Positions 1-10,409 of a DNA stretch of 64,000 bases are shown here, one piece after another. The DNA is from an uncultured Tolumonas sp. (GTDB lineage: Bacteria; Pseudomonadota; Gammaproteobacteria; Enterobacterales; Aeromonadaceae): positions 682,001-746,000 of the forward strand of contig NZ_OY782757.1 of the NCBI RefSeq assembly GCF_963678185.1, written 5' to 3'. The notes beneath the pieces were generated by a model. It worked only from the letters and a program-made list of their open reading frames with translations. It did no database searches and was not told where the DNA came from. The translations under genes and the position numbers were made by a program. Position 1 is the first letter of the stretch. Each line of letters opens with the position of its first letter.

Positions 1-1668
1 TTCGCCTTTAGCTGCTTTGAAAGCTTCAGCCATAGCATTACCGAAACCAGCTTCTTCTTGCTGATTTACGCTATCCATCGCTGTTTTTTCTTCAGCTTCG
101 TCTTTAGCACGAACTGACAGGCTTACTGTACGGTTTTTACGGTCAACGCCCATGAATTTGGCTTCAACTTCATCACCAACAGACAGAACCAAAGATGCGT
201 CTTCTACGCGATCACGTGATGCATCAGCAGCACGGATGTAGCCTTCAACACCTTCTTCCAGTTCAATGGTAGCGCCTTTGCTATCAACGGCGGTTACCTT
301 ACCTTTAACGATAGTACCTTTTTTGTTATCTGACAGGTATTTGTTAAACGGATCTTCTTCGATCTGTTTAACGCCCAGAGAGATACGTTCACGCTCTGGA
401 TCTACCTGCAGAACAACTGCATCGATTTCGTCGCCTTTCTTGAATTCACGAACAGCGTCTTCGCCAGTTGCGTTCCAAGAAATGTCAGACAGGTGAACCA
501 GACCATCAATACCACCATCCAGACCAATGAAGATACCGAAATCAGTGATAGATTTGATCTTACCGCTTACACGATCGCCTTTCGCATGAGTTTCTGCGAA
601 TTGCTGCCATGGATTAGCTTTACATTGTTTCAGGCCCAGAGAGATACGGCGACGTTCTTCGTCGATATCCAGAACCATAACTTCAACATTGTCACCCACG
701 TTAACAACTTTAGATGGATGAATGTTTTTGTTAGTCCAATCCATTTCAGAAACGTGCACCAGACCTTCAACGCCTTCTTCGATTTCAACGAAGCAACCGT
801 AATCAGTCAGGTTGGTCACGCGGCCGCTCAGACGAGCGCCTTCTGGGTAACGCTTAGCGATAGCTACCCATGGATCTTCGCCCAGCTGTTTCAGGCCCAG
901 AGACACACGAGTGCGCTCACGGTCGAATTTCAGAACTTTAACGGTGATTTCATCACCAACGTTCACGATTTCAGATGGGTGTTTAACACGTTTCCACGCC
1001 ATGTCAGTGATGTGCAACAGACCGTCAACACCACCCAGATCTACGAATGCACCGTAGTCAGTCAGGTTCTTAACGATACCTTTAACTTCATGGCCTTCTT
1101 GCAGAGTAGACAGCAGGCTGTCGCGCTCAGAAGAGTTTTCAGTTTCGATAACAGCACGACGAGAAACAACAACGTTGTTGCGTTTCTGATCCAGCTTGAT
1201 CACTTTGAACTCAAGTTCTTTGCCTTCCAGGTGAGCAGTGTCACGAACTGGACGAACGTCAACCAGAGAGCCTGGCAGGAATGCACGGATACCGTTCAGT
1301 TCTACGGTGAAACCGCCTTTCACTTTACCGTTGATCAGACCAACAACAGTTGCCTGTTCTTCGTATGCTTTTTCCAGCTGCAACCATGCTTCGTGACGTT
1401 TAGCTTTTTCACGAGACAGCAGAGTCTCACCGAAACCGTCTTCTACAGAATCCAGAGCTACGTCAACAACGTCGCCCAATGCGATTTCCAGCTCGCCCAG
1501 TGCATTTTTGAACTGTTCAGCAGGAATAGCAGATTCTGATTTCAGACCAGCGTCAACCAGTACGATGCCGTTTTCGATGGCAACAACAGTACCTTTAACG
1601 ATGGCGCCAGGACGAGTTTCCAGATATTGCAGAGACTCTTCAAAAAGTTGAGCAAAAGATTCAGTCAT
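1..1668 (-). CDS. rpsA: 30S ribosomal protein S1 (3' end at window edge)
   Basis: S1 binds mRNA and brings it to the 30S subunit for initiation. The minus-strand frame is open from the ATG at 1666-1668 to base 1 and encodes 556 residues beginning [13 protein letters not shown] and ending FKAAKGE. That is the usual S1 length and ending, so probably only the stop codon lies outside the window. Six S1 (OB-fold) repeats can be followed, with recurring phrases such as [18 protein letters not shown] and VSLGLKQ. It lies 104 bp downstream of cmk on the same strand, the classic cmk-rpsA order. No Shine-Dalgarno sequence precedes the ATG, as is known for rpsA. Confidence 0.98.
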   Translation of the reverse strand, partial: MTESFAQLFEESLQYLETRPGAIVKGTVVAIENGIVLVDAGLKSESAIPAEQFKNALGELEIALGDVVDVALDSVEDGFGETLLSREKAKRHEAWLQLEKAYEEQATVVGLINGKVKGGFTVELNGIRAFLPGSLVDVRPVRDTAHLEGKELEFKVIKLDQKRNNVVVSRRAVIETENSSERDSLLSTLQEGHEVKGIVKNLTDYGAFVDLGGVDGLLHITDMAWKRVKHPSEIVNVGDEITVKVLKFDRERTRVSLGLKQLGEDPWVAIAKRYPEGARLSGRVTNLTDYGCFVEIEEGVEGLVHVSEMDWTNKNIHPSKVVNVGDNVEVMVLDIDEERRRISLGLKQCKANPWQQFAETHAKGDRVSGKIKSITDFGIFIGLDGGIDGLVHLSDISWNATGEDAVREFKKGDEIDAVVLQVDPERERISLGVKQIEEDPFNKYLSDNKKGTIVKGKVTAVDSKGATIELEEGVEGYIRAADASRDRVEDASLVLSVGDEVEAKFMGVDRKNRTVSLSVRAKDEAEEKTAMDSVNQQEEAGFGNAMAEAFKAAKGE

Positions 1669-1772
1669 GTTTAAAAACACTTTAAAGTTAATAACGTCCA
1701 TCAGGCAATCCAGCCAAAATGGGGTTGTGGTTATTGAGTTATTCCATCCTTAGAATAACCAACCCGAGCCAA
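1669..1772 (-). promoter_or_regulatory. rpsA leader with GGA-loop hairpins
   Basis: This is the cmk-rpsA intergenic region. Read on the minus strand it can form a hairpin from GTTATTC/GAATAAC (1738-1744 with 1753-1759) whose loop contains GGA. A second one has stem parts CCAT/ATGG and GGC/GCC (1698-1722) and loop TGGATT, again with GGA. There is no Shine-Dalgarno sequence just before the ATG. In E. coli the rpsA initiation region is known to use folded hairpins with GGA loops instead of a Shine-Dalgarno, and S1 represses its own translation there. Equivalence here is inferred from the layout. Confidence 0.6.
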
Positions 1773-2465
1773 TTACTCAGCTCGGATAAAACGCTGATTT
1801 ACAAGTTGCAACACCTGATTAAAAACCGCGTCAATTGACATACTTGTCGAGTCGATAAGTATAGCATCATCCGCCGGTTTTAATGGCGCAACAGGACGGT
1901 TCCGATCCCGGAAATCACGTTCCTGAATTTCTTGTAAAAGGTTATCAAAATTAACATTTATTCCCTTTTGCTGCAACTGCAATTGTCTACGCTTTGCTCG
2001 CTCTTCAGCGCTGGCATCAAGGAAGATTTTTACTGGGGCTGAGGGGAAAACAACGGTTCCCATATCTCGTCCGTCCGCAATCAGACCCGGCTTTTGAGCG
2101 AAATTCTGTTGGCGATGTAATAATGCGGCCCTGACATCCGGATAAGCAGCAACTTGACTAGCCAGATTACCGGTAGCTTCAGTTCTGATTTCATCGGTAA
2201 CATTGATACCATCTAAAACAATCAGTACTTGTTCTTTTTCTATAGGGAAACTGACATCAAGGTTACTGGCCAGTTCAGATAGCGCAGTTACATTGTCCAA
2301 CGCGATGCCGCGTTTTTTCGCTGCAATGGCCAAAACACGGTAGATCGCGCCAGAATCAAGTAAATGCCAGCCAAGATTAGTCGCTAGCAGCATGCAAAGC
2401 GTACCCTTTCCTGCTCCACCAGGACCATCAACAGTCACTACGGGGAAATTAATCGTATCGATCAT
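1773..2465 (-). CDS. cmk: cytidylate kinase
   Basis: Phosphorylates CMP and dCMP with ATP in the cytoplasm, for pyrimidine nucleotide recycling. The 230-residue product has the N-terminal P-loop [14 protein letters not shown] (about residues 11-24), the LLDSGAIYR substrate motif, [11 protein letters not shown] (CMP binding) and the lid-region [19 protein letters not shown] near residues 184-202. Length matches the family (about 225-230). It is immediately upstream of rpsA. The start at 2465 gives the standard N-terminus a few residues ahead of the P-loop. Confidence 0.97.
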   Translation of the reverse strand: MIDTINFPVVTVDGPGGAGKGTLCMLLATNLGWHLLDSGAIYRVLAIAAKKRGIALDNVTALSELASNLDVSFPIEKEQVLIVLDGINVTDEIRTEATGNLASQVAAYPDVRAALLHRQQNFAQKPGLIADGRDMGTVVFPSAPVKIFLDASAEERAKRRQLQLQQKGINVNFDNLLQEIQERDFRDRNRPVAPLKPADDAILIDSTSMSIDAVFNQVLQLVNQRFIRAE

Positions 2466-2521
2466 GGTTATTTTCCTGAATTACAATGCTTTATAAATTT
2501 TTTGGTCAGTAAACCAGTTAC

Positions 2522-2974
2522 TTAAAGCTTCCAAACGACAATATGCTCTTCCCAATCACCGCGTTCTCTTTCATGCACTACTTTGCCTTTGACTGATTTA
2601 GCATATCTGTTCATTTTTCGCTTATCGCCAGCTAATAATGGATGCCAAAATGGTAAAGGTTTACGCTCAGCAACTCGTCGGTACGCACACGTAGGCGGCA
2701 ACCACGGTAAAGTTCTTGCCAAATGAGCGTCAAGTTTAATGCAATCAGGCTCAAAGGTATGTCGGTTCATGTAGTTTGAACAACTGCAGCTTTCCAGATC
2801 CAACAAATTACAGGCTACATTGGTATAAATAAGTTCATCAGTATCTTCATCAATTAATTTGGTTAAGCAGCAATGACCACAACCATCACAGAGTAACTCC
2901 CATTCGTCATCACTCATTTCTTCAAGAGTTTTATGCTCCCAATAGTGAGTTTTGATCAGTTCTTCTTTATTCAT
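2522..2974 (-). CDS. ycgN: YcgN/UPF0260 family cysteine-rich protein
   Basis: A 150-residue member of the YcgN (UPF0260, CxxCxxCC-type) family. The exact function is not established. Visible are the motif CDGCGHCC (about residues 29-36) and further cysteines in VACNLLDLESCSCSNY and WLPPTCAYR, a pattern that suggests metal or Fe-S binding. Its start overlaps the end of ycgL by 8 bp on the same strand, so the two are probably translationally coupled. The ycgN-ycgL pair divergent from minCDE is the arrangement known in Enterobacteria and Aeromonas. Confidence 0.9.
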   Translation of the reverse strand: MNKEELIKTHYWEHKTLEEMSDDEWELLCDGCGHCCLTKLIDEDTDELIYTNVACNLLDLESCSCSNYMNRHTFEPDCIKLDAHLARTLPWLPPTCAYRRVAERKPLPFWHPLLAGDKRKMNRYAKSVKGKVVHERERGDWEEHIVVWKL

Positions 2975-3254
2975 GGTTATTTTCCTGTGACAAGAAGGAG
3001 TGATGCTGTTTTAACAGGTTTTCTTCCTCTTGTTTAATCCATAACCAGTAATGATTACGCTCTAATTCCTGCAGCAGTTTTTCTTTAGAAATGGCTTTTA
3101 GCCCGTTCAGTTTAGCTTCACTGAGCAACATAAATAATTCTGGACGCCCAAATAGTTGCAACAGCTCAGACGGAATGAGCGAAAAATCATCTTTTTTGGC
3201 CAAGAAAAGATAAGTATTAGGCCTTTTGCTACTTCGATAGACAGCACAGATCAT
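2967..3254 (-). CDS. ycgL: YcgL domain protein
   Basis: A 95-residue protein of the YcgL family, a small conserved gammaproteobacterial fold of unknown biochemical role. It begins MICAVYRSSKRPNTYLF, typical of the family, and contains the FGRPELFMLLSEAKLNGL stretch. It is the first gene of a two-gene unit with ycgN and diverges from minC across a 100-bp intergenic region that must hold both promoters. No catalytic motif is visible. Confidence 0.9.
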   Translation of the reverse strand: MICAVYRSSKRPNTYLFLAKKDDFSLIPSELLQLFGRPELFMLLSEAKLNGLKAISKEKLLQELERNHYWLWIKQEEENLLKQHHSFLSQENNHE

Positions 3255-3278
3255 GATTCTGATTAATTTCCCTAGGGT

Positions 3279-3308
3279 TTGTTGCTATGAATTGCATGGA
3301 AATATAAC
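3279..3308 (+). promoter_or_regulatory. possible sigma-70 promoter for minCDE
   Basis: A TTGTTG hexamer (3279-3284) and TATAAC (3303-3308) are separated by 18 bp, 47 bp upstream of the minC start codon and directed towards it. The region lies between divergent ycgL and minC, so a promoter is expected here. The match is moderate and other spacings are possible. Confidence 0.4.
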
Positions 3309-3354
3309 ATGTGACGCAATTAATACTCATGTATTGTTGTGATGGAGTGGACTG

Positions 3355-4116
3355 ATGTCCGAGCGCGGCTACGAGCTGAAAGGCAGTGTTTTTACGATGA
3401 CGGTTTTGCATCTGGAGGATGCGCTACCTGAGCAGATTCAACAACTTCTAGAAAAAAAAGCCGGTCAGGCACCAAAGTTTTTTGATTCTGCACCGTTGGT
3501 TATTAACGTTGAAATGCTTACTGAAACCCCAGATTTTAATAAAATTAAATCAGCCATTTTAGCTGCTAATTTTATTCCGGTTGGTGTGGCAGGAGTTAGA
3601 AGCAACGAAATGCGTGAAGCCGCCAAAAGCGCAGGTCTCGCTATATTAACTGCGGGAAAAGAAGTCAATTCTGATTCTGTGACTCTCCATACACCTAAAG
3701 AATCAATATACAAAACCCCATCAGAATTAAGAGAGGAAGCCGAAGCACAGACAGCCCAAGCTGAAACCTCACCATCTGATGCATTGATTTCAACTAAGGT
3801 AGTTCAAGGAAATGTACGCTCTGGCCAGCAGATATATTCTCCTGGCCCAGTCGTTATTTTAGGCTCAGTCAGTAATGGCGCTGAAATTATTTCCAACGAT
3901 AGTATCCATGTATATGGTAACTTAAGAGGCAGAGCACTTGCAGGCGCAAGAGGCAACCACGATGCCCGAATTTTTTGTGGGCATCTCGAGGCTGAATTAG
4001 TTTCAATTGCTGGGCATTATTTGTTAAGTGACAGCCTCCCAGAGCCCTTCGTTGGTCAAGAAGTCCAGATACGTCTGGATAATGAAAAGATTATTTTCGA
4101 TAAATTAATAAGCTAA
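3355..4116 (+). CDS. minC: septum site-determining protein MinC
   Basis: Inhibitor of FtsZ polymerisation that blocks division at the cell poles together with MinD. The 253-residue product has the N-terminal MinC_N domain ([16 protein letters not shown]), a variable linker rich in Ala, Glu and Ser (about residues 115-145), and the C-terminal beta-helical domain with [26 protein letters not shown] and [12 protein letters not shown], which binds MinD. A GGAG at about 3343 sits 8 bp before the ATG. It is the first gene of minC-minD-minE, 21 bp before minD. Confidence 0.97.
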   Translation: MSERGYELKGSVFTMTVLHLEDALPEQIQQLLEKKAGQAPKFFDSAPLVINVEMLTETPDFNKIKSAILAANFIPVGVAGVRSNEMREAAKSAGLAILTAGKEVNSDSVTLHTPKESIYKTPSELREEAEAQTAQAETSPSDALISTKVVQGNVRSGQQIYSPGPVVILGSVSNGAEIISNDSIHVYGNLRGRALAGARGNHDARIFCGHLEAELVSIAGHYLLSDSLPEPFVGQEVQIRLDNEKIIFDKLIS

Positions 4117-4137
4117 CGGTTTACAAGGGTAATATTC

Positions 4138-4950
4138 ATGGCACGAATTATTGTCGTTACATCCGGGAAGGGTGGTGTTGGTAAGACCACCAGTAGTGCT
4201 GCAATCAGTACCGGCCTGGCGCAGCAAGGGAAAAAAACCGTTGTCATCGATTTCGATATTGGACTTCGAAATCTTGACTTAATCATGGGTTGCGAACGTC
4301 GTGTTGTTTATGATTTTGTGAATGTCATAAATGGTGAAGCGACATTAAATCAAGCGTTGATTAAAGACAAACGCGTAGAAAATCTATTTATTTTGCCTGC
4401 ATCGCAAACCCGCGATAAAGATGCATTGACTAAAGATGGTGTCGAAAAAATCATCAATAAACTTCAAGAGATGGATTTCGACTATATTATCTGTGACTCT
4501 CCGGCTGGTATCGAAACTGGGGCTTTAATGGCGTTATATTTTGCTGATGAGGCAATTGTAACAACTAACCCTGAAGTTTCTTCTGTGCGAGATTCAGACC
4601 GCATTCTTGGTATCCTTGCGTCTAAATCTCGTCGAGCAGAGCAAGGCCTCGAGCCAGTTAAAGAACATCTATTATTAACTCGCTATGCCCCGGGTCGAGT
4701 CAATCGCGGGGACATGCTGAGTGTAGAAGATGTGCAAGAAATTCTGGCTATTCCACTTGTAGGTGTTATTCCTGAATCACAGGCTGTTCTGCGGGCATCA
4801 AACTCTGGTGAGCCAGTGATTCTGGATCAAAATTCAGATGCCGGTCAGGCCTACCTAGATACGGTAGCGCGCTTGTTGGGTGAGAAACGTGATTTCCGTT
4901 TCTTGCAGGAAGAGAAAAAAGGCTTCTTTAATCGCCTGTTTGGAGGGTAA
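4138..4950 (+). CDS. minD: septum site-determining ATPase MinD
   Basis: Membrane-associated ParA/MinD ATPase that recruits MinC and oscillates from pole to pole with MinE. The 270 residues contain the deviant Walker A SGKGGVGKTT (about residues 9-18), FDIGLRNLD (switch I) and ICDSPAGIE (switch II). The C-terminal amphipathic membrane-targeting helix is EEKKGFFNRLFGG. Length equals E. coli MinD. It sits between minC and minE with short gaps, one operon. Confidence 0.98.
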   Translation: MARIIVVTSGKGGVGKTTSSAAISTGLAQQGKKTVVIDFDIGLRNLDLIMGCERRVVYDFVNVINGEATLNQALIKDKRVENLFILPASQTRDKDALTKDGVEKIINKLQEMDFDYIICDSPAGIETGALMALYFADEAIVTTNPEVSSVRDSDRILGILASKSRRAEQGLEPVKEHLLLTRYAPGRVNRGDMLSVEDVQEILAIPLVGVIPESQAVLRASNSGEPVILDQNSDAGQAYLDTVARLLGEKRDFRFLQEEKKGFFNRLFGG

Positions 4951-4956
4951 CAGCAG

Positions 4957-5253
4957 ATGTCATTGCTTGATTTTTTCCTGAAAAGCAGGAAAGAAAGTAC
5001 CGCGAAACTGGCTAAAGAGCGATTACAAATTATCGTAGCGCATGAGCGTACCAGTCGTAGCGGCCCCGATTATCTGCCTCAGCTGAAACAAGACATTCTG
5101 GATGTTATCAGAAAGTATGTCCAAATAGATCCTGAACAGGTTACTGTGCAGCTGGATAAAAAAGGGGAAGAACTATCAGTTCTTGAACTTAATATTATGC
5201 TGGCGGACGACAAAAAACCCAATACTGAAAATGGTGAAGAAACGAAAGATTAA
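4957..5253 (+). CDS. minE: cell division topological specificity factor MinE
   Basis: Stimulates MinD ATPase and confines MinC/MinD to the poles. The 98-residue product begins [24 protein letters not shown]: an N-terminal amphipathic membrane-binding segment, then the MinD-activating helix with [15 protein letters not shown]-terminal dimerisation/topology domain follows. It is slightly longer than the E. coli protein (88) because of an acidic C-terminal tail. It starts 6 bp after minD and is followed by a strong terminator. Confidence 0.97.
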   Translation: MSLLDFFLKSRKESTAKLAKERLQIIVAHERTSRSGPDYLPQLKQDILDVIRKYVQIDPEQVTVQLDKKGEELSVLELNIMLADDKKPNTENGEETKD

Positions 5254-5254
5254 G

Positions 5255-5282
5255 AAAAGGGCGCAATTAAGCGCCCTTTTTT
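5255..5282. terminator. bidirectional terminator minE / rnd
   Basis: A perfect GGGCGC (5259-5264) / GCGCCC (5271-5276) stem with loop AATTAA is flanked by AAAA on the left and TTTTTT on the right. It can therefore end transcription of minCDE on the plus strand and rnd on the minus strand. It overlaps the last bases of rnd. Confidence 0.9.
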
Positions 5283-6378
5283 ACAACGTTAAAATCGTAT
5301 TTCGCCAACCAGAAATAAGCTTTGGCTTTTCTGCATTAATGTCTTCGCCTTCATAACGCCAAAGCAAATATTGATTAATCAATTTACGAGATCCTAACAG
5401 CTCTACTGGTAAATTATTGTTTTCAGCAGCAACATCAACAACTTGTTTTATTTGTTTAAAATCTTGTTTGTATTGCGGAAAATCGATCATGCGTTTTATT
5501 CTGACCGGATGATTTTCGGCTGCTTGGCTCATTCCTGTTTGAATACAACGCAATATAGCAGTGCCATAACGACTTCGTTGCTGAGGTGTAATATCTATTT
5601 GTGCCAATTCACGTTCGGTTTGCGGCCGTTTCCGGCTTAATTCAGCTAAAAACTCTTCACGCAAAATGAAATTTTGCGGACGATCTTCTGATATGGCGGT
5701 GGTATAACGCCATTTAGCTAGTTCACGTAAAACAGCAAGCTCTGACGGATATAATTGCCAAGCACCATTTATATCTTTATAAAGGTCATTCAAGACAATT
5801 GGCTGTTGTTTAGCGCTGAGTAGTGCAGCCATCTCCTCTGCAAACCACTCTGCTTTACCTGTAGAATCAAGATGATACGTAAGATGTTCATACAAAGGCT
5901 GTAAATAGGAAACATCTTTTGCCGCATAATATTTTTGCGCTTCTGTTAATGGCCTAGCAAGCCAATCGGTTAAAGTCTGATCTTTTGAAACAGTTTCAGC
6001 ACATACTTTTTCAACTAATGCGGCATACCCTAAAGACGGGCCATAACCCAAAAATGCAGCAGCTACTTGTGTGTCAAAAACTTTTGTTGGTAGTTTTTGC
6101 GAACAAGTCTGTAATACATCTAGATCTTCTTTGCACGAATGAAAAATAAAAAGCTTATTATCTGCAAATAACGTATCCCATAACGATTGAATGCTATTCA
6201 AAACTAAAGGATCAATTAAATAATCGACAGAATTAAGATGTAATTGTAATAAACCCAATTTAGGAAAATAAGTGGAAACGCGAATAAACTCGGTATCCAA
6301 CAAAAGGGTTGGAGTAAGATTGATTTGTGCCAATAATGGCTTTAATAAAATATCTGAATCAATATAGCAGTACGACAT
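5281..6378 (-). CDS. rnd: ribonuclease D
   Basis: 3'-5' exoribonuclease acting in tRNA 3' maturation. The 365-residue protein has a DEDD exonuclease domain with LLDTEFIR (motif I, about residues 26-33), FHSCKEDLDVL (motif II) and YYAAKDVSYLQPLY (motif III with its conserved Asp and Tyr). An HRDC domain follows, recognisable in LAVLRELAKWRYTTA around residues 214-228. Length is close to the family (about 370-375). It converges with minE. Confidence 0.96.
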   Translation of the reverse strand: MSYCYIDSDILLKPLLAQINLTPTLLLDTEFIRVSTYFPKLGLLQLHLNSVDYLIDPLVLNSIQSLWDTLFADNKLFIFHSCKEDLDVLQTCSQKLPTKVFDTQVAAAFLGYGPSLGYAALVEKVCAETVSKDQTLTDWLARPLTEAQKYYAAKDVSYLQPLYEHLTYHLDSTGKAEWFAEEMAALLSAKQQPIVLNDLYKDINGAWQLYPSELAVLRELAKWRYTTAISEDRPQNFILREEFLAELSRKRPQTERELAQIDITPQQRSRYGTAILRCIQTGMSQAAENHPVRIKRMIDFPQYKQDFKQIKQVVDVAAENNNLPVELLGSRKLINQYLLWRYEGEDINAEKPKLISGWRNTILTL

Positions 6379-6396
6379 AGTAGCCCAAATAGCAGG

Positions 6397-7155
6397 TTAT
6401 GCAGGATTATCAATATCGATAAACTGCACATCCAGATCATTAAATTGTTGTTGTAGCCATTCACCTAACGCTTTAATACCATAACGTTCAGTTGCATGAT
6501 GGCCTGCCGCATAGAAAACTGCATTATTCTCGCGGGCAGTGTGTACAGTATGCTCGGAAACCTCGCCACTGATATAAGCATCAATACCATAATCAATAGC
6601 TTGTTGAAGATAACTCTGTGCACCACCAGTACACCACGCAACATGCTGTATTTTTTGCATTGGCTCATGACTAATCATTGGTACCCGAGATAACACTTTT
6701 GCAATATGCGTTGCAAACTCAGAAGCCACCATTGGTTCCGGTAGATAACCATGGAATATCAGGCATTCCGGATTGTCGGGATCAATAGGTGCGATACCTG
6801 TCACTCCCAGTTGTTTACCAAGCTGAACATTGTTCCCAAGGTGAATATGGGCATCCAGAGGAAGGTGATAAGCTAATAAATTAATATCATTTTTAATCAG
6901 AGAACGAATCCGCTGCCCTTTCATTCCTTTTAATGAAGGTGGTTCACCTTGCCAAAAATAGCCGTGGTGAACCAGCAAAGCATCTGCTTGCAACCGTATA
7001 GCCTCATCGATTAAGGCTTGGGAAGCAGTTACACCAGTAACTATCGTCTTGATTTCTGTTTTTCCTTCAACTTGCAATCCATTGGGTGCATAGTCTTTGA
7101 ATGCAGAGACCTTCAATAACTTACTGATATATGATTCGAGATCTGTATTTTTCAT
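6397..7155 (-). CDS. ybgI: Nif3-like dinuclear metal centre protein (YbgI family)
   Basis: A YbgI/Nif3 family protein of 252 residues from the ATG at 7155. A TTG 12 bp further upstream overlaps the end of dedD and was not chosen. Family members form hexameric toroids with a di-metal site; the physiological reaction is uncertain (GTP cyclohydrolase type 1-like, or DNA repair-related in the literature). Metal-ligand motifs are visible: LLVHHGYFW, YHLPLDAH, and near the C-terminus SGEVSEHTVH and YAAGHHATERYG. It is probably co-transcribed with dedD and rnd. Confidence 0.93.
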   Translation of the reverse strand: MKNTDLESYISKLLKVSAFKDYAPNGLQVEGKTEIKTIVTGVTASQALIDEAIRLQADALLVHHGYFWQGEPPSLKGMKGQRIRSLIKNDINLLAYHLPLDAHIHLGNNVQLGKQLGVTGIAPIDPDNPECLIFHGYLPEPMVASEFATHIAKVLSRVPMISHEPMQKIQHVAWCTGGAQSYLQQAIDYGIDAYISGEVSEHTVHTARENNAVFYAAGHHATERYGIKALGEWLQQQFNDLDVQFIDIDNPA

Positions 7156-7163
7156 AATGTAGC

Positions 7164-8135
7164 TCAATTACCAACTGCTGAATAAGCAATAACCCGAGCA
7201 GATGTTCCACCTACCCGATTGATGTTACTTAGCATAGCTTGTAATTTGTCTTTTGATACGTCGGGGCCAACCATAACCCGCGTCAACTGACCAGAGCGCT
7301 GAGCTGAAGCACCATACCCTGCGCTACGCAATTTAGCGGCTAAAGCCTGGGCATTTTCAGCATTTGAAAATACACCAACCTGAATAATCCAGGAGCCACT
7401 GTGAGTAATGCTAGCCGCTGGTTTTGGCGTTGTTGTAAAACTTGCTGATGAAGATGATTTTGATGCAGCTCTTTCTGCCTCAACCTGGGCAGGTGTTTTA
7501 ATAGTAAGGCCACTTTCATCACGCTTCACAGTCGTTTGAGGTTCTGCAGCGATAGTTTCTGTAGTCCGAACTTCAGCTTCTTCGACAACAGGTTTGCTTT
7601 CTATTTCTTTCTTATTTTCTAATGCTGTTTCTCGGATTTTAGCCAATTCTTTTGCTTTGGCTGCAGCTAAAGCGTCTTTTTTCTTTTGCTCCAGCTCGCG
7701 AGCCTTAGCTTTAGCAAGTTCAGTCGCCTGCTGATTTTCTGTAGCAACAGGCGCCACTTTATCACTAACGATACCTGTTTCAGTGATAGTTACCGGAGCA
7801 GCAACCTCCTCCACTTTCCACTGTTCTGCTGACTTAGCCGCAGATGTCGTTGAGGTGACTGTTGTCGTTGGCGCGGTATTGTTAGCAACAACAACGCCAG
7901 TTGCTGCGCTGCCACTGGCAGCAGTAGTTGTATTATTTTGTGCGGCAGAGGTTGTTAATCCAACTGTCGTCTCGTTTGGATGCGCAGCTAAAGACTGTTC
8001 TGGTCGAAGCGGAATGCTACCCGCAGGAGCAGCAATATCATTTTTCTTGCCCATCAATAAATCAGGAAGAAAGATAACACCGAGTGAAACCAGAATTACC
8101 GTGCCGATCAAGCGGTTTTGAAATTGTGTAGCCAA
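7164..8135 (-). CDS. dedD: DedD-like SPOR domain protein
   Basis: A division-associated protein that binds septal peptidoglycan. The 323 residues have a short cytoplasmic start (MATQFQNRLIG), one N-terminal membrane helix (TVILVSLGVIFLPDLL), a long low-complexity periplasmic linker of Ala, Thr, Glu and Lys (about residues 35-240) and a C-terminal SPOR domain (SGSWIIQVGVFSNAENAQAL to the end). It is longer than E. coli DedD (about 220) because of the linker. Position after accD-folC matches the E. coli gene order. Confidence 0.93.
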   Translation of the reverse strand: MATQFQNRLIGTVILVSLGVIFLPDLLMGKKNDIAAPAGSIPLRPEQSLAAHPNETTVGLTTSAAQNNTTTAASGSAATGVVVANNTAPTTTVTSTTSAAKSAEQWKVEEVAAPVTITETGIVSDKVAPVATENQQATELAKAKARELEQKKKDALAAAKAKELAKIRETALENKKEIESKPVVEEAEVRTTETIAAEPQTTVKRDESGLTIKTPAQVEAERAASKSSSSASFTTTPKPAASITHSGSWIIQVGVFSNAENAQALAAKLRSAGYGASAQRSGQLTRVMVGPDVSKDKLQAMLSNINRVGGTSARVIAYSAVGN

Positions 8136-8167
8136 GATAGTTAACCTCTGAATTATCTCTGCTTATA

Positions 8168-9424
8168 TTAATACTGTTCAATAATAGCGAGCACACCTGC
8201 CACAGTGAAAAATGAACCAAAAACAATGATCAGATCATTTTCTGATGCTTGAGCCAACGCAGCATGATATGCATTTTCAACATTTTGATGACAGGTAAAA
8301 TTACATGTGTCCGGTAAAAATGTGGATAAATCGTGAGCTGATGCAGCCCGAGCTCCCGATAAATCAGCCAAATGCCAAACACTGATTTGTGGAACTAAAT
8401 ACTGAAGGGTATGTTCGATGTCTTTATCTTTTAACATACCAACAACAGCAATAATTTTTTTTGCCGCCTGTTCTTTTAATTTCTGAGCCAAATATCGGGC
8501 AGCATGAGGGTTATGCGCCACATCAACTATTACGGTCGGATTTTTTTGTAATGTTTGGAAACGCCCAGCCAACTGTGTTTTAGTCAAACCAGCACGAATA
8601 GCTGCTTCAGGTATAGAAAGGGATAAGTGCTCAAGAGTTGCCAATACTGTGGCAGCATTTTGTAGCGGCAAGACAGGGATCGGTAAATGTTCGAACAGCC
8701 ATCTACCGCCATGGAAAGTCCATTCATTATCTGTGATCAGATAACTGAATTGATCCCCTACTGAATACAAACTGGCACCGATCTTTTGGGAGGTTGTATA
8801 CAAGCTTGTTGGCGACTGGGGTTCTCCATTGATAGCTGGTCTTCCAGCTCTATAGATGCCCACTTTTTCAACAGCAATAGCTTCTCGGGTATCACCGAGC
8901 CAGTCACAGTGATCCAAATCGATACTGGTGATCACAGCGACATCGGCATCTATGATATTCGTCGCATCCAAACGGCCGCCTAAACCGACTTCCAGAATAA
9001 TCACATCGGGTTTGTGTTTTTTGAAGATCGAAAAAGCGGCAAGTGTACCGAACTCAAAAAAAGTCAGACTGATATCAGCACGATGTTGCTCTATCTCTGC
9101 AAAAGCAGAACACAGATCTTGATCACTGACTTCGACACCGTTTAGTTTTACCCGCTCGTTATAGCGCAGTAAATGCGGAGAAGCATAAACGCCGGTGGTA
9201 TATCCCGCTTCTTGTAAAATACTGGCTAACATGGCACAGGTAGAACCTTTACCGTTAGTGCCACCGACTGTAATTACGATCCCGGGTAATTGAATTAAAT
9301 CGGCTCGTTCTGCAACCAAGCGAACCCGATGCAAACCCAATTCAATTTGTTGAGGATGTATCTGCTCTAAATAAGAAAGCCAGTCGGATAAAGACTGGCT
9401 TTGAGTCATGACAGGTAATGTCAT
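8168..9424 (-). CDS. folC: bifunctional folylpolyglutamate / dihydrofolate synthase
   Basis: Adds L-glutamate to dihydropteroate and extends the polyglutamate tail of folates, using ATP. The 418-residue Mur-ligase-family protein has the P-loop [16 protein letters not shown] near residue 55, [30 protein letters not shown] and the C-terminal [13 protein letters not shown]. The ATG overlaps the accD stop codon (ATGA), so translation is coupled. Confidence 0.97.
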   Translation of the reverse strand: MTLPVMTQSQSLSDWLSYLEQIHPQQIELGLHRVRLVAERADLIQLPGIVITVGGTNGKGSTCAMLASILQEAGYTTGVYASPHLLRYNERVKLNGVEVSDQDLCSAFAEIEQHRADISLTFFEFGTLAAFSIFKKHKPDVIILEVGLGGRLDATNIIDADVAVITSIDLDHCDWLGDTREAIAVEKVGIYRAGRPAINGEPQSPTSLYTTSQKIGASLYSVGDQFSYLITDNEWTFHGGRWLFEHLPIPVLPLQNAATVLATLEHLSLSIPEAAIRAGLTKTQLAGRFQTLQKNPTVIVDVAHNPHAARYLAQKLKEQAAKKIIAVVGMLKDKDIEHTLQYLVPQISVWHLADLSGARAASAHDLSTFLPDTCNFTCHQNVENAYHAALAQASENDLIIVFGSFFTVAGVLAIIEQY

Positions 9425-10287
9425 GCGTGAGCATCCTCAACAACACTCAGATTCATGAATTTGCCCATCAAAGAAGCCATCTTATCGCGCATATCACGAC
9501 GATCGACAATCATGTCAATGGCACCCTTTTCCAGCAAAAATTCTGAACGTTGGAAACCCTCCGGTAATTTTTCGCGTACGGTTTGCTCAATAACGCGAGG
9601 GCCAGCAAAACCAATCAACGCTTTAGGTTCGCCAACATTAATGTCACCCAACATCGCAAAACTAGCAGAAACACCGCCCATCGTTGGGTCGGTTAATACA
9701 GAAATATAAGGCAAGCCTTCTTCACTCAACCGTTCGAGTGCCGCACTGGTTTTCGCCATTTGCATCAGCGAGAACAAGGCTTCTTGCATACGAGCACCAC
9801 CAGAAGCTGAGAAACAGATCAGGCCACGGCGCTCTTTGATACATTCATCAACAGCTCTAACAAAACGAGCGCCAACAACAGACCCCATTGACCCGCCCAT
9901 GAAGGCAAACTCAAATGAACAAGCAACAACAGGAACACCTTTCACTGTGCCTTTCATGACAATCAGTGCGTCTTTCTCATTGGTGTCTTTTTGTGCCGCT
10001 TGCAGACGATCTTTATATTTTTTTGAGTCTTTAAATTTCAGGATGTCTTGCGGTTCAAGTTCCGCACCCAACTCACTACGGTTATTAACGTCAAGAAAAC
10101 GTTCTAAGCGCGCTCTGGCGCCGATCCGCATGTGGTGACCACATTTCGGACAAACAGAGACGTTACGTTCAACCTCGGCTTTATATAATACCTGCTCACA
10201 TCCACCACATTTCGTCCAGATACCTTCAGGTATGTTGTGACGACGAGAGTTATCGCTCTTGGGAAGAATCTTTTCAAGCCAGCTCAT
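9421..10287 (-). CDS. accD: acetyl-CoA carboxylase carboxyltransferase subunit beta
   Basis: Beta subunit of the carboxyltransferase that makes malonyl-CoA, the first committed step of fatty acid synthesis. The 288 residues contain the N-terminal zinc finger (CGGCEQ then CPKCGHH, about residues 27-50) and the crotonase-like core with [26 protein letters not shown] and [12 protein letters not shown]. The length is a little shorter than E. coli AccD (304), as in Aeromonads. It heads a unit with folC and dedD. Confidence 0.97.
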   Translation of the reverse strand: MSWLEKILPKSDNSRRHNIPEGIWTKCGGCEQVLYKAEVERNVSVCPKCGHHMRIGARARLERFLDVNNRSELGAELEPQDILKFKDSKKYKDRLQAAQKDTNEKDALIVMKGTVKGVPVVACSFEFAFMGGSMGSVVGARFVRAVDECIKERRGLICFSASGGARMQEALFSLMQMAKTSAALERLSEEGLPYISVLTDPTMGGVSASFAMLGDINVGEPKALIGFAGPRVIEQTVREKLPEGFQRSEFLLEKGAIDMIVDRRDMRDKMASLMGKFMNLSVVEDAHA

Positions 10288-10409
10288 GGGATCCCTTACT
10301 TAAGTCTTAACCCGATCAAAAATACACAGATGAATCTTATTTTGATCGATAGTATATCAACCGCGCATTAAAGCACAAAAGACACAATTTGTTTACTTAT
10401 CGTTATAGT

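Noticed and set aside
493-1539. Long plus-strand frame (348 codons) inside rpsA
   Set aside because: It is the antisense shadow of the highly conserved rpsA frame, with no ribosome site and a composition typical of reverse-strand readthrough.
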